64,000 bases of DNA from assembly GCF_013404595.1 (NCBI RefSeq), contig NZ_JABVAX010000002.1, forward strand, positions 434,001 to 498,000, given 5' to 3'. Made by a program: the position numbers and the translations under genes. Positions within the stretch are counted from its first letter, which is position 1; each line of letters opens with the position of its first letter. A model generated the notes under the pieces. It searched no databases. It had not been told where the DNA came from and worked only from the letters and a program-made list of their open reading frames with translations. Below, piece after piece: positions 33,343 through 43,251 of the stretch. This DNA is from Jannaschia marina (GTDB lineage Bacteria; Pseudomonadota; Alphaproteobacteria; Rhodobacterales; Rhodobacteraceae).

Positions 33343-34523
33343 CAAGTCGCGCGACCTATTCCTTCACCTCGGAATCCGTATCCGAGGGCCATCCAGACAA
33401 AGTCTGCGACCGGATCTCCGACGCCGTCCTCGATGCGCTGATCGCCGAGGAACCCGAGGCGCGCGTCGCCTGCGAGACCTTTGCCACCACCGACCGTGTC
33501 GTCATAGGCGGCGAGGTTGGGCTGAGCGATCAGGCGAAACTCGCCGACTACATGGGCCGCATCGAGGATATCGCCCGCGCCTGCATCCGCGATATCGGCT
33601 ACGAACAGGACAAGTTCCACCACGAGACGGTCGAGGTCACGAACCTGCTGCACGAGCAATCGGCCCATATCGCACAGGGCGTCGATGCCGCCGGCAACAA
33701 GGACGAGGGGGCCGGCGATCAGGGGATCATGTTTGGCTACGCCTGCTCCGAGACCGAGGCCCTCATGCCCGCGCCGATCCAGTTTGCCCACGCGATCCTG
33801 CGGCGGCTCGCGGAGGTGCGCAAGGATGGGACCGAGCCGACGCTCGGCCCGGATGCCAAGTCACAGCTGACCGTGCGCTACGAGAACGGCACGCCGGTCG
33901 GTGTCTCTTCCATCGTGCTCTCGACGCAGCATCTCGACGAGGCGATGACCAGCGCCGACGTGCGCGCGGTGGTGGAGCCCTATGTCCGGGAGGTTCTGCC
34001 CGACGGCTGGATCGGGGCGGAGACCGTCTGGCATGTGAACCCGACCGGCAAGTTCGTGATCGGCGGTCCCGACGGTGACGCCGGGCTGACGGGCCGCAAG
34101 ATCATCGTCGACACCTACGGCGGGGCCGCGCCGCACGGGGGCGGGGCCTTCTCTGGCAAGGATCCGACCAAGGTGGACCGCTCCGCTGCCTATGCGGCGC
34201 GCTACCTGGCGAAGAACGTCGTGGCGGCGGGGCTCGCCAGCCGCTGCACCCTGCAGCTTTCCTACGCGATCGGCGTGTCGGAGCCGCTCTCGATCTATGC
34301 CGATCTGCATGGCACGGGCGATGTCGACCCGGCCGCCGTCGAGGCAGCCATCCGGACGACCATGGACCTGACGCCGCGGGGGATCCGCACGCACCTGGGG
34401 CTGAACCGGCCGATCTACCAGCGCACGGCGGCCTACGGCCATTTTGGCCGCGCGCCCGAGGCCGATGGCGGCTTCTCCTGGGAGCGCACGGACCTGGCCG
34501 AGGCGCTGGCGAACGCAGTCTGA
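33339..34523 (+). CDS. metK: S-adenosylmethionine synthetase
   Basis: A 394-residue enzyme that forms SAM from methionine and ATP. The start is ATG at 33339 ([20 protein letters not shown]). The family motifs are present: [17 protein letters not shown] near the N-terminus, [12 protein letters not shown] (about 128-139), and [20 protein letters not shown] (about 265-284). It is the last gene of the plus-strand run from phoH and is under translational feedback by the SAM/SAH riboswitch in its leader. Confidence 0.97.
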   Translation: MTSRATYSFTSESVSEGHPDKVCDRISDAVLDALIAEEPEARVACETFATTDRVVIGGEVGLSDQAKLADYMGRIEDIARACIRDIGYEQDKFHHETVEVTNLLHEQSAHIAQGVDAAGNKDEGAGDQGIMFGYACSETEALMPAPIQFAHAILRRLAEVRKDGTEPTLGPDAKSQLTVRYENGTPVGVSSIVLSTQHLDEAMTSADVRAVVEPYVREVLPDGWIGAETVWHVNPTGKFVIGGPDGDAGLTGRKIIVDTYGGAAPHGGGAFSGKDPTKVDRSAAYAARYLAKNVVAAGLASRCTLQLSYAIGVSEPLSIYADLHGTGDVDPAAVEAAIRTTMDLTPRGIRTHLGLNRPIYQRTAAYGHFGRAPEADGGFSWERTDLAEALANAV

Positions 34524-34587
34524 GGGGCGCTGCACCCGTCCCGGCCTGGCCTGGCCTCCCCGGGAGCATGTCCCGAACGGAGACGGG

Positions 34588-35670
34588 CTAGCCGGCCGTC
34601 CAGCGGTGCAGGAGGTCCGGTCCGAGGATTCGGGTTTCGGTAAGGCGCAGTCGCGGGGCCTCCGACAGTGCAGCGAGGCCCATCGCGCCGAGGCCGGGCG
34701 TGCCCTCGGCCCCGATCGCCTTGCCGGCGGTGTAGCAGTCGAGCCGATCGACGAGCCCCTGCGACAGAAGCGCGGCGGCGAGCGTGCCACCGCCCTCGCA
34801 ATAGACCCGGGTGAGGCCGCGCGCGCCGAGCAGGCGCAGCGCCGCGCCCAGGTCGACGTGGCCGCCCGCACCGGCGGGGCAGGGCAGGAGCGTCGCGCTG
34901 CGGGCGGTGAAGGCCGCGCAGCGCTCGGGCGGCGCATCCCCATGCACGAGCCAGACCGGAGCCGCGCCGCGGAGCATCGCGCTCTCCTCCGGCAGCTTCA
35001 GGCGGCGCGACAGGACCACGCGAACCGGCTGCGGCACGTCGCCCATGCCGCGGACCGTGAGCTGCGGGTCATCGGCGCGCGCCGTGCCGGCCCCGACCAT
35101 CACCGCGTCATGACGCGCCCGCTCGGCATGGACGTGGGTGCGGGCGGCGGGGCCGGTGATCCACTTGCTCTCGCCGCTCGCCGTGGCGATGCGGCCGTCG
35201 AGCGTGAGCGCGAGCTTGAGCGTGACGAGCGGGCGGCCTCGGGTAACGCGGCTCAGGAACCCGGCCTGGAGCGCCCGGGCCTCGGCCTCCATCACGCCCT
35301 CGACGACCTCGATCCCCGCCGCGCGCAGCATTTCGAACCCGCCCCCGTCGACGCGGGGATCCGGGTCGCGTTGCGCGGTGACGACCCGCGCGATGCCCGC
35401 GCCGATGAAGGCTTCGGCGCAGGGCGGCGTCGCTCCGTGGTGGGCACAGGGCTCCAGCGTGACATAGGCTGTCGCCCCACGCGCGGCCGGGCCCGCTTGG
35501 GCCAGCGCCTGCGTCTCGGCGTGGGGGCGGCCCCCGTCGGCGGTGCGCCCGCGCCCGATGACCACACCATCCTTCACGACGACGCATCCGACGGCCGGGT
35601 TCGGCCAGACACGCCCGAGACCGCGCGCCGCCAGAGCCAGCGCATGGGCCATGAAGCGCGCGTCGCTCAC
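34588..35670 (-). CDS. ribD: Bifunctional riboflavin deaminase/reductase RibD
   Basis: A 360-residue enzyme for the second and third steps of riboflavin synthesis. The deaminase domain (1-145) has the zinc site HAETQAL and [11 protein letters not shown]; the reductase domain (about 150-360) has [20 protein letters not shown] and [13 protein letters not shown]. Start is GTG at 35670, overlapping the nrdR stop as GTGA, which gives the normal N-terminus [14 protein letters not shown]. The frame stays open far beyond into nrdR and yjbQ, but only as a shadow. Confidence 0.94.
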   Translation of the reverse strand: MSDARFMAHALALAARGLGRVWPNPAVGCVVVKDGVVIGRGRTADGGRPHAETQALAQAGPAARGATAYVTLEPCAHHGATPPCAEAFIGAGIARVVTAQRDPDPRVDGGGFEMLRAAGIEVVEGVMEAEARALQAGFLSRVTRGRPLVTLKLALTLDGRIATASGESKWITGPAARTHVHAERARHDAVMVGAGTARADDPQLTVRGMGDVPQPVRVVLSRRLKLPEESAMLRGAAPVWLVHGDAPPERCAAFTARSATLLPCPAGAGGHVDLGAALRLLGARGLTRVYCEGGGTLAAALLSQGLVDRLDCYTAGKAIGAEGTPGLGAMGLAALSEAPRLRLTETRILGPDLLHRWTAG

Positions 35671-36131
35671 GTGTCGAGAGCGGGGGGGCGCAGCTCGTGG
35701 ACGAAATCCTCGAAATCGTCGGCCGCCTGGAAATTCTTGTAGACGCTCGCGAAGCGGACGTAGGCGACGGTGTCGATCCGCGCCAGGCTCTCCATCACGA
35801 TCTCGCCGATCTGCTTCGACGGGATGTCGGTGTCGCCCATCGACTCGAGCCGCCGCACGATGCCAGAGATCATCTGGTCGATCCGCTCGGGTTCGATCGG
35901 ACGCTTCTGCATCGAGATGCGGATCGAGCGCTCCAGCTTGTCGCGATCGAATTCCTCGCGCTTTCCGTTCGACTTGATGACGACGAGGTCGCGCAGTTGC
36001 ACCCGTTCGTAGGTCGTGAACCGCCCGCCGCAGGAGGGGCAGAACCGGCGCCGGCGGATGGCGACATGATCCTCGGCGGGGCGCGAGTCCTTCACCTGGG
36101 TATCGACATTTCCGCAGAAGGGGCAGCGCAT
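35667..36131 (-). CDS. nrdR: Transcriptional repressor NrdR
   Basis: A 154-residue repressor of ribonucleotide reductase genes. The N-terminal zinc ribbon has CPFC at residue 3 and CPSC at about 31-34, and the ATP-cone domain (about 46-136) begins [17 protein letters not shown] and includes [11 protein letters not shown]. The ATG at 36131 is the standard start, MRCPFCG. Its overlap with ribD is common in alphaproteobacteria. Confidence 0.96.
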   Translation of the reverse strand: MRCPFCGNVDTQVKDSRPAEDHVAIRRRRFCPSCGGRFTTYERVQLRDLVVIKSNGKREEFDRDKLERSIRISMQKRPIEPERIDQMISGIVRRLESMGDTDIPSKQIGEIVMESLARIDTVAYVRFASVYKNFQAADDFEDFVHELRPPALDT

Positions 36132-36256
36132 GGGTGGTCTCCGGATCCGGGTGGCCCCGCCAGATGTGGCGCGCGGGACCATGTCTTGATGCGCCGTCAC
36201 TCTGCCCCCCCAATGCTGGTGTGGCAAGCCTTCGCAGGAAGAGAGGGATATCGGGG

Positions 36257-36670
36257 TCAGTCGCTGCGGAAATGCGCGGCGACGTGACGCGTCTGCGGGC
36301 GGTCGCGATGTTCGACCACGTAGATGCCCTGCCAGGTGCCCAGTACCATATGCCCCTCCAGCACCGGGATCGTGAGGCTGACCGGCAGGAGCATCGACTT
36401 GATATGTCCCGGCATATCATCGGGCCCTTCGTAGGTGTGCGTGAGATAGGCCATCGACGGGTCGGTCGTCGGCGGCACCGCGCGGGAGAGCCAGGCGACG
36501 AGGTCGGTCTGGACTTCCGGGTCGGCATTCTCCTGGATGATGAGGCTGGCCGACGTATGGCGGATAAAGAGCGTGAGCAGGCCAGAGCGGTCCGGGAGCC
36601 ACGCCGCTACCTCGCGGGTGATCTCGACGGTGCCGGGGCCGCGCGTCTCGACGGTGAAGCTGCCGTGCAT
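36257..36670 (-). CDS. YjbQ/UPF0047 family protein
   Basis: A 137-residue protein, [18 protein letters not shown] at the start, with [20 protein letters not shown] and [18 protein letters not shown], and a C-terminal [13 protein letters not shown]: the hallmarks of the YjbQ family. Members have weak thiamine phosphate synthase activity in some reports, but the physiological role is unclear. The ATG at 36670 overlaps the stop of the preceding DCC-family gene (TGATG). Confidence 0.9.
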   Translation of the reverse strand: MHGSFTVETRGPGTVEITREVAAWLPDRSGLLTLFIRHTSASLIIQENADPEVQTDLVAWLSRAVPPTTDPSMAYLTHTYEGPDDMPGHIKSMLLPVSLTIPVLEGHMVLGTWQGIYVVEHRDRPQTRHVAAHFRSD

Positions 36671-37122
36671 CAGGCGGCCCGGTCGAGGAAACGCGCGGCG
36701 AGTTCGGGGGAGGGGACCATGCAGTGGTCCCTGCGTCCGAAGAGGCGGTATCGGTTGCGCGCGATCGCGTGATAGAGCGGATCTTTCAGCATCGCGGGCA
36801 GCCACGATGCCACAGCGAGCGCGCGCCAGGGCCAGCCGACGGCCCGCATCGCGGCCGCGAAAGCGTCGAGCCGCTGATGGATCACCCCGTCTACGATGAC
36901 GAGGTTCGTTTCGAAATCGTCGGTTGGCAGGCCGAGGTCGCGATAGAGCGCTTGCCCGAGGTCGGATTGTGCCGTGGCGAAACGGAAGCGACCGCTGCGA
37001 TCGATCCGGGTCATCAGGCGGAAAAAGCCCGAGCAGAGGACGCAGACACCGTCGAAGACGATGAGGTCGTGTCTGCCGATCAGGGCGCGCGTCCGCGGGG
37101 AAAGGGTAGTTGTCTCGGTCAT
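36670..37122 (-). CDS. DCC-family thiol-disulfide oxidoreductase-like protein (DUF393)
   Basis: A 150-residue protein with the DCC motif FDGVCVLCSGF (about 23-33) and the CxxC, followed by the family pattern RFRFATAQSDLG and YHAIARNRYRLFGRRDHC. Members are thought to be thioredoxin-like redox proteins of unknown partner. The ATG at 37122 gives MTETTTLSPRTRALIGRHDLIVF; the longer open frame is not conserved. It starts a probable four-gene minus-strand unit with yjbQ, nrdR and ribD. Confidence 0.87.
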   Translation of the reverse strand: MTETTTLSPRTRALIGRHDLIVFDGVCVLCSGFFRLMTRIDRSGRFRFATAQSDLGQALYRDLGLPTDDFETNLVIVDGVIHQRLDAFAAAMRAVGWPWRALAVASWLPAMLKDPLYHAIARNRYRLFGRRDHCMVPSPELAARFLDRAA

Positions 37123-37241
37123 CGTGTCGAAGCCTAGACCGCCTTCCGGGCAGGTCAAAGGTGACGCTTGGCCACGGGCGAGGCGGGGAACGCACGGCCT
37201 TGCCGGTGTGTTGAGTGGCGAAACAAAGCAGGAGGCATGCC

Positions 37242-37397
37242 ATGGAAACGCAACCGAAAGAGACCCGAACGCCGGAAGGCGCGCGCCCGGCCCCGACACC
37301 GGCGGAGGGCACGACGCATGACCCCAACTCCGTGACAACCGGCACGCCCGAAGAGCCGACGCGCGACGTCTATCCTCCCAAGGGTGAGCGGGATTGA
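37242..37397 (+). CDS. Small hydrophilic protein, 51 residues, unknown
   Basis: ATG at 37242 follows AGGAGG at ideal spacing and a perfect terminator lies just after the stop, so this short frame is probably real. The product is Pro/Thr/Glu-rich and likely unstructured (METQPKETRTPEGARPAP), with no Cys and no membrane segment. It lies alone on the plus strand between two minus-strand genes. Function unknown; a stress-related or disordered small protein is possible. Confidence 0.6.
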   Translation: METQPKETRTPEGARPAPTPAEGTTHDPNSVTTGTPEEPTRDVYPPKGERD

Positions 37398-37404
37398 CAC
37401 GACG

Positions 37405-37433
37405 AAGGCCCCGGAGCGCTCCGGGGCCTTTCC
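37405..37433. terminator. Perfect palindromic bidirectional terminator
   Basis: A 26-base perfect palindrome (arms AAGGCCCCGGAGC) lies in the 54-base gap between the small plus-strand gene and the convergent HlyU-family gene. On the plus strand it is followed by TTTCC, on the minus strand by TTCGTC. It can stop transcription from both sides. Confidence 0.85.
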
Positions 37434-37451
37434 AAATCGGGGACAAGGCGC

Positions 37452-37736
37452 TCAGCGGAAGATGCCGTGGCCCTGCTGGTCGATCATCACCCTGGCCTTG
37501 GCGACTGATGCCTCCTTGGCCGCATCCTCGGAGTTGAGCGTGTCGGCCCGGATAAGTTGATGGGTCCTCGTTTCACCGTCGACGTCCGCTTCGATCCGGG
37601 CGGCGATGCGCCAATGCGCGCCGTCCTTCATCGGCTCGGGGAAAATGCGATAGCCGTTGTATACGACGGGGTCGGCCGGAGCCGGGGCAGTCTTGTCGCC
37701 GCCGCCACCACCGAAAAGACGCGAGAGGAGGGACAT
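37452..37736 (-). CDS. HlyU-family protein
   Basis: A 94-residue protein that begins MSLLSRLFGGGGGDK and contains YNGYRIFPEPMKDGAHWRIA and HQLIRADTLNSEDAA, the pattern of the HlyU family (named after a Vibrio virulence regulator, though its DNA-binding function in alphaproteobacteria is not established). The ATG at 37736 has GAGGAGGG upstream. It follows rpoD by 49 bases in the same direction and may be co-transcribed. Confidence 0.85.
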   Translation of the reverse strand: MSLLSRLFGGGGGDKTAPAPADPVVYNGYRIFPEPMKDGAHWRIAARIEADVDGETRTHQLIRADTLNSEDAAKEASVAKARVMIDQQGHGIFR

Positions 37737-37785
37737 ATCGAACGCTCCGCTTGGGGCGCGGGGGCCGCCGACGGCCCCCACGGGG

Positions 37786-39774
<1,989 letters not shown>

Positions 39775-39854
39775 GCCGCGCTCCGTTGAGGAGTGAGTCT
39801 TTGTGGGTCGCTAGCCGAATCACTACCCCGAATCGGCCGGCTCCGCACCCCGAA

Positions 39855-41849
39855 TCACTTTTCCCGTTTCGTTTTGCCCGCTGGCGTTGCCAGAAGGCTG
39901 TCGTAGTAGTCCGCGAAGGAGGTCTCGCCGTCGCCCACGCGCTCTTCCTCCCGGCTGCGCAAAGCGGCCGATTTGCGCTTTCCCGCCTGCGCGAGCCGCC
40001 AGGTCATGGCCTCGTCGGCTCCCTCCTCGAAGTCTTCCATTGCCTCGCGCCTTTCGCGGTCGGCCCCGCGTTGGGCCCCGAGCCGCTTGAGCGCGTCGCG
40101 GATGCACTGGCGCGCGCCGCCGCCATCGCCACGCATCACCGGTGAGATGCGGACATGGCGCTGAGCGAGAAGCGTTTCAAGGGTCTCGGGGCCGATCCGG
40201 GCTTCGAGCGTCTCGCCCGCCTCCTCTGGCACGGCCTCCGGATCGAGGGTCAGAAGCGCCTGGGCGATCGCGCCGTGCATGTCGCGGCTCCAGGTCTCGG
40301 CCTCGAGTGCGTCGGTGAATTCCGCGATCAGCGTCGGATGCCGGACGAGGCCGGCCAGCACGACCTGCTCGAGCAGGATTTCCGGGGTCATCGCCCCGGA
40401 TGCGAGCGCGGAGGCCCGTGTCGCGGTCTGCGGTTGTGCCGGCAGGGCGCGGCCACCCTTCCAGTTCTTCCGGTCGCGGCGATAGGCAGGGTTCGGCACA
40501 AAGTCGCGACCGGACGGCGGCGGCGCAGGGGGCGGGGGCGCATCGAAGACAACCGTCTGGCCGGGGCTCAGTCCGAAGAGCTCGGCGCGCAGGCGCGCGA
40601 TTTCTTCGCCGTAGTGACGCCGCAGGCTCGGATCCTTGATCCTTCGCACCACCGCGCGCAGAGCGCGGTCGAGCATCGCGCGGCGTTCCGGGCTGTCGAA
40701 ATCCTTACCCTCGATTTCCCGCGTCCAGAGGAGCGTCAGCATCGGCTTCGCCGCGTCCAGAATCCGACGCATCGCCGGGGCACCTTCCGCTCGGATCAGA
40801 TCGTCCGGGTCCTGGCCTTCGGGCAAGATTGCGAAGCGAAGGCTCTGCCCCGCCTCGATCAGCGGCAGCGCGAGATCGGCCACGCGCAGCCCCGCGCGCT
40901 GACCGGCGGCATCCCCGTCGAGCGCGATGAGCGGCTCGGGCGAGACCCGCCAGAGCATCTGCAGCTGCCGCTCCGTCACGGCCGTCCCGAGGGGCGCGAC
41001 CGCCGCCTCGAACCCGGCCTGCGCGAGCGCGATGACGTCCATGTATCCCTCTGCCACGACGAGGGGCTGGCCCTTGCCGACGGCGGCGCGCGCGTCCCGC
41101 AGGTTGTAGAGGTTCGCGCCCTTGTCGAAGAGCGCCGTCTCGGGCGAGTTCAGGTATTTCGCCGGCGAGTTTGGGTTCATCGCCCGTCCGCCGAAGCCGA
41201 TGCAGCGTCCGCGCGCGTCGCGGATCGGGAAGATGATGCGGTTGATGAAGCGGTCGCGGCGGCGACCGTCGTCCTCGGCCACGCCAAGGCCCGCGCCCTC
41301 GATCAGATCCCAGGCGATGCCCTTGCCCTCGAGCGCGCGGATGAGCCCGTCCGCCGTGCCCGGCGCAAAGCCGATCTCGAAGCGGTCGAGCGTCGCCTTC
41401 GCAAGGCCCCGGCGGTCGAGGTAGGCGCGGGCCTCCGCGGCGGCCTGCGTGGACAGTTGCAGGCGGAACCACTTCACCGCGGTCTCCGTCACCTCGGCGA
41501 GGCGGGTGCGCAGGTCCGCCTTCTCGGCCGCTTTCGGGTCGCGGGCGGGCATTTCCATCCCGGCCTCCGCCGCGAGGATCTCCACGGCTTCCATGAAGCC
41601 CACGTTCTCGCTCTCCTGCACGAAGCCGAAGACGTTGCCCTTCGCCTGGCAGCCGAAGCAGTAATAGAAGCCCTTGCGGTCATCGACGTGGAAGCTGGCC
41701 GACTTCTCCTGATGGAAGGGGCAGGGGGCCCACCAGTCGCCCTTGGCCTGGTTCGTCTTCTTCATGTCCCAGGTGACCTTGCGCCCGACGACGGCCGAGA
41801 GGCTCAGCCGGTTGCGGAGATCGTCGAGGAAGCTGTCGGGCAGGCGCAT
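39855..41849 (-). CDS. dnaG: DNA primase
   Basis: A 664-residue primase. The CHC2 zinc finger (CPFHQEKSASFHVDDRKGFY and CFGC, about 40-64), the catalytic core (about 125-240), and the TOPRIM domain with VAEGYMDVIAL and LDGDAAGQRA (about 264-330) are evident. The C-terminal helicase-binding region (about 480-664) is diverged, as is usual. The ATG at 41849 begins MRLPDSFLDDLRNRLSLSAV, typical of the family. It precedes rpoD in the same direction. Confidence 0.97.
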   Translation of the reverse strand: MRLPDSFLDDLRNRLSLSAVVGRKVTWDMKKTNQAKGDWWAPCPFHQEKSASFHVDDRKGFYYCFGCQAKGNVFGFVQESENVGFMEAVEILAAEAGMEMPARDPKAAEKADLRTRLAEVTETAVKWFRLQLSTQAAAEARAYLDRRGLAKATLDRFEIGFAPGTADGLIRALEGKGIAWDLIEGAGLGVAEDDGRRRDRFINRIIFPIRDARGRCIGFGGRAMNPNSPAKYLNSPETALFDKGANLYNLRDARAAVGKGQPLVVAEGYMDVIALAQAGFEAAVAPLGTAVTERQLQMLWRVSPEPLIALDGDAAGQRAGLRVADLALPLIEAGQSLRFAILPEGQDPDDLIRAEGAPAMRRILDAAKPMLTLLWTREIEGKDFDSPERRAMLDRALRAVVRRIKDPSLRRHYGEEIARLRAELFGLSPGQTVVFDAPPPPAPPPSGRDFVPNPAYRRDRKNWKGGRALPAQPQTATRASALASGAMTPEILLEQVVLAGLVRHPTLIAEFTDALEAETWSRDMHGAIAQALLTLDPEAVPEEAGETLEARIGPETLETLLAQRHVRISPVMRGDGGGARQCIRDALKRLGAQRGADRERREAMEDFEEGADEAMTWRLAQAGKRKSAALRSREEERVGDGETSFADYYDSLLATPAGKTKREK

Positions 41850-41936
41850 GGCCTCAATATCGGGTCGGCTCCGGGCAGAGTCGAGGGCCGCCCGGCGAAA
41901 TGCCGAACGGCCCGCGCGTTTCCGGTGGCCGATGCG

Positions 41937-42623
41937 TCAGCCGCCGGCTTCTTCGTCCGCGGTGCAGTTGCCCGCCCCGATAAGCGGCAGACCGTTCACG
42001 AGAACGACGTCATCGCCGCAATCGGTGTCGTTGGCGATGATGCTGATGTTGTCGTCGGCAACGATCTGTTCGGGAGCGAAGGCAAGGCGTGCGGCATACC
42101 GCTGCGAGATCGGAACGAAGTTCGGGATGATCCGGTCGCCGAGCCCCACGTTGAAGTACGGCCGATCGAATGTGTAGGATTCGACCAGCGTGACGCGCTC
42201 GTTTTCGTCGAGCCGCGGAACCTGATTCAGGAAGCCCTGGAGGATCGCGTCGGTCATCGCCGGCTGCCCGTCGGTCGCGAAGGACCAGATGACCTCCAGG
42301 TTGTCGTTGCGACGGCGTACCTCGGTGAAGCGCATGTAGCTGAGGTTTTCGGAGTAGGTCAGCGTCTCGTAGACACTCTCCAAACCGTTCAGGTCGTGCG
42401 GGGTCACGATCGACAGGCGCCGCGACAGCATGTCGGCCACGGCATAGCTGGCCTTCGTCATATGCGCCTCGCGGCGATATTGATCGAAATACTGATAGCC
42501 CATCACGAAGATCAGCGTCAGCACCGGCAGCATGATTGCCGCCTCGATGGAGAGTGCAGCCCGTTCCTCGCGTGCGAAGCGGGCGAGGGGCGCGGACAGT
42601 CGGGACGGGATCGGGAATGTCAT
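41937..42623 (-). CDS. tadE: TadE-like pseudopilin of the Tad system
   Basis: A 228-residue protein with the TadE pattern: a short N-terminal cytoplasmic part, then RAALSIEAAIMLPVLTLIFV (about 23-42), where the Glu in SIEAA matches the Glu5 of pilin-like signals, and a periplasmic C-terminal part with a Cys pair near the end (NDTDCGDDVV, GAGNCTADEE). It is likely processed by CpaA. It is the last of three tad genes in this second cluster, 10 bases after the other TadE-like gene, and 87 bases before dnaG. Confidence 0.85.
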   Translation of the reverse strand: MTFPIPSRLSAPLARFAREERAALSIEAAIMLPVLTLIFVMGYQYFDQYRREAHMTKASYAVADMLSRRLSIVTPHDLNGLESVYETLTYSENLSYMRFTEVRRRNDNLEVIWSFATDGQPAMTDAILQGFLNQVPRLDENERVTLVESYTFDRPYFNVGLGDRIIPNFVPISQRYAARLAFAPEQIVADDNISIIANDTDCGDDVVLVNGLPLIGAGNCTADEEAGG

Positions 42624-42633
42624 CGCGACCTCC

Positions 42634-43251
42634 TCAGTTCTGTTCGACCACGAAGGCCGTCGCGGTGACGATGCGGAACGTGCCGTCGGTGTCGTCGATG
42701 AGATAGGAGCCGAGCGTTCGGTTTCCGGCGAGAACCGCGAGCGGCAGCGAGGGGCGGACCGAATAGCAGGCCCGTGCGAGCACCATCTGTCCCGCGCGTC
42801 CGCCCGCGAAGATCGACCTCGGGACGATCGACGTCAGCTGGTTCACGCAGGGCGCGTCCGCGTCCGGGGTCGCATAGCTCGTCCGGGTGATGAGCGTCAG
42901 CTCGATCAGCATGTTCTCGCGGCAATCCGGCAGGATCCGGGCCCGGTCGCAAACCGCGTTGCGCACCTGGTTCTGGGTCACGGTACTGCCGGTATCGAGG
43001 CGGATGTCGCGGACGGCAATGTCCATTGCGCGCTCCAGCATGACCTGACGCGTCAGCATGAGCGAGGCCTCGAAGGAGGAGATGAAGACCATCAGGAAGG
43101 CCGGCACCAGCAGCACGAACTCGACCGAGGCCCCGCCCGCCTCGCGCGCCGCAAGGGGAACGCGGGCAAGGCGGTCGAGCGGTGCGAGCAGCCGGTCGGA
43201 GAGGCGGCACCACAGCCGCCCCATCCGGGATATGAACGCCGGCCCGCTCAT
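42634..43251 (-). CDS. tadF: TadE/TadF-like pseudopilin
   Basis: A 205-residue protein with a longer basic N-terminus (1-35) and a pilin-like helix GGASVEFVLLVPAFLMVFIS (about 39-58), the Glu of SVEF being the expected position-5 residue. The periplasmic part has several cysteines (NAVCDRARILPDC, APCVNQL, ARACYSV), so disulfides are likely. The ATG at 43251 overlaps the tadG stop as ATGA. It is probably a minor pilin together with the TadE-like protein. Confidence 0.83.
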   Translation of the reverse strand: MSGPAFISRMGRLWCRLSDRLLAPLDRLARVPLAAREAGGASVEFVLLVPAFLMVFISSFEASLMLTRQVMLERAMDIAVRDIRLDTGSTVTQNQVRNAVCDRARILPDCRENMLIELTLITRTSYATPDADAPCVNQLTSIVPRSIFAGGRAGQMVLARACYSVRPSLPLAVLAGNRTLGSYLIDDTDGTFRIVTATAFVVEQN

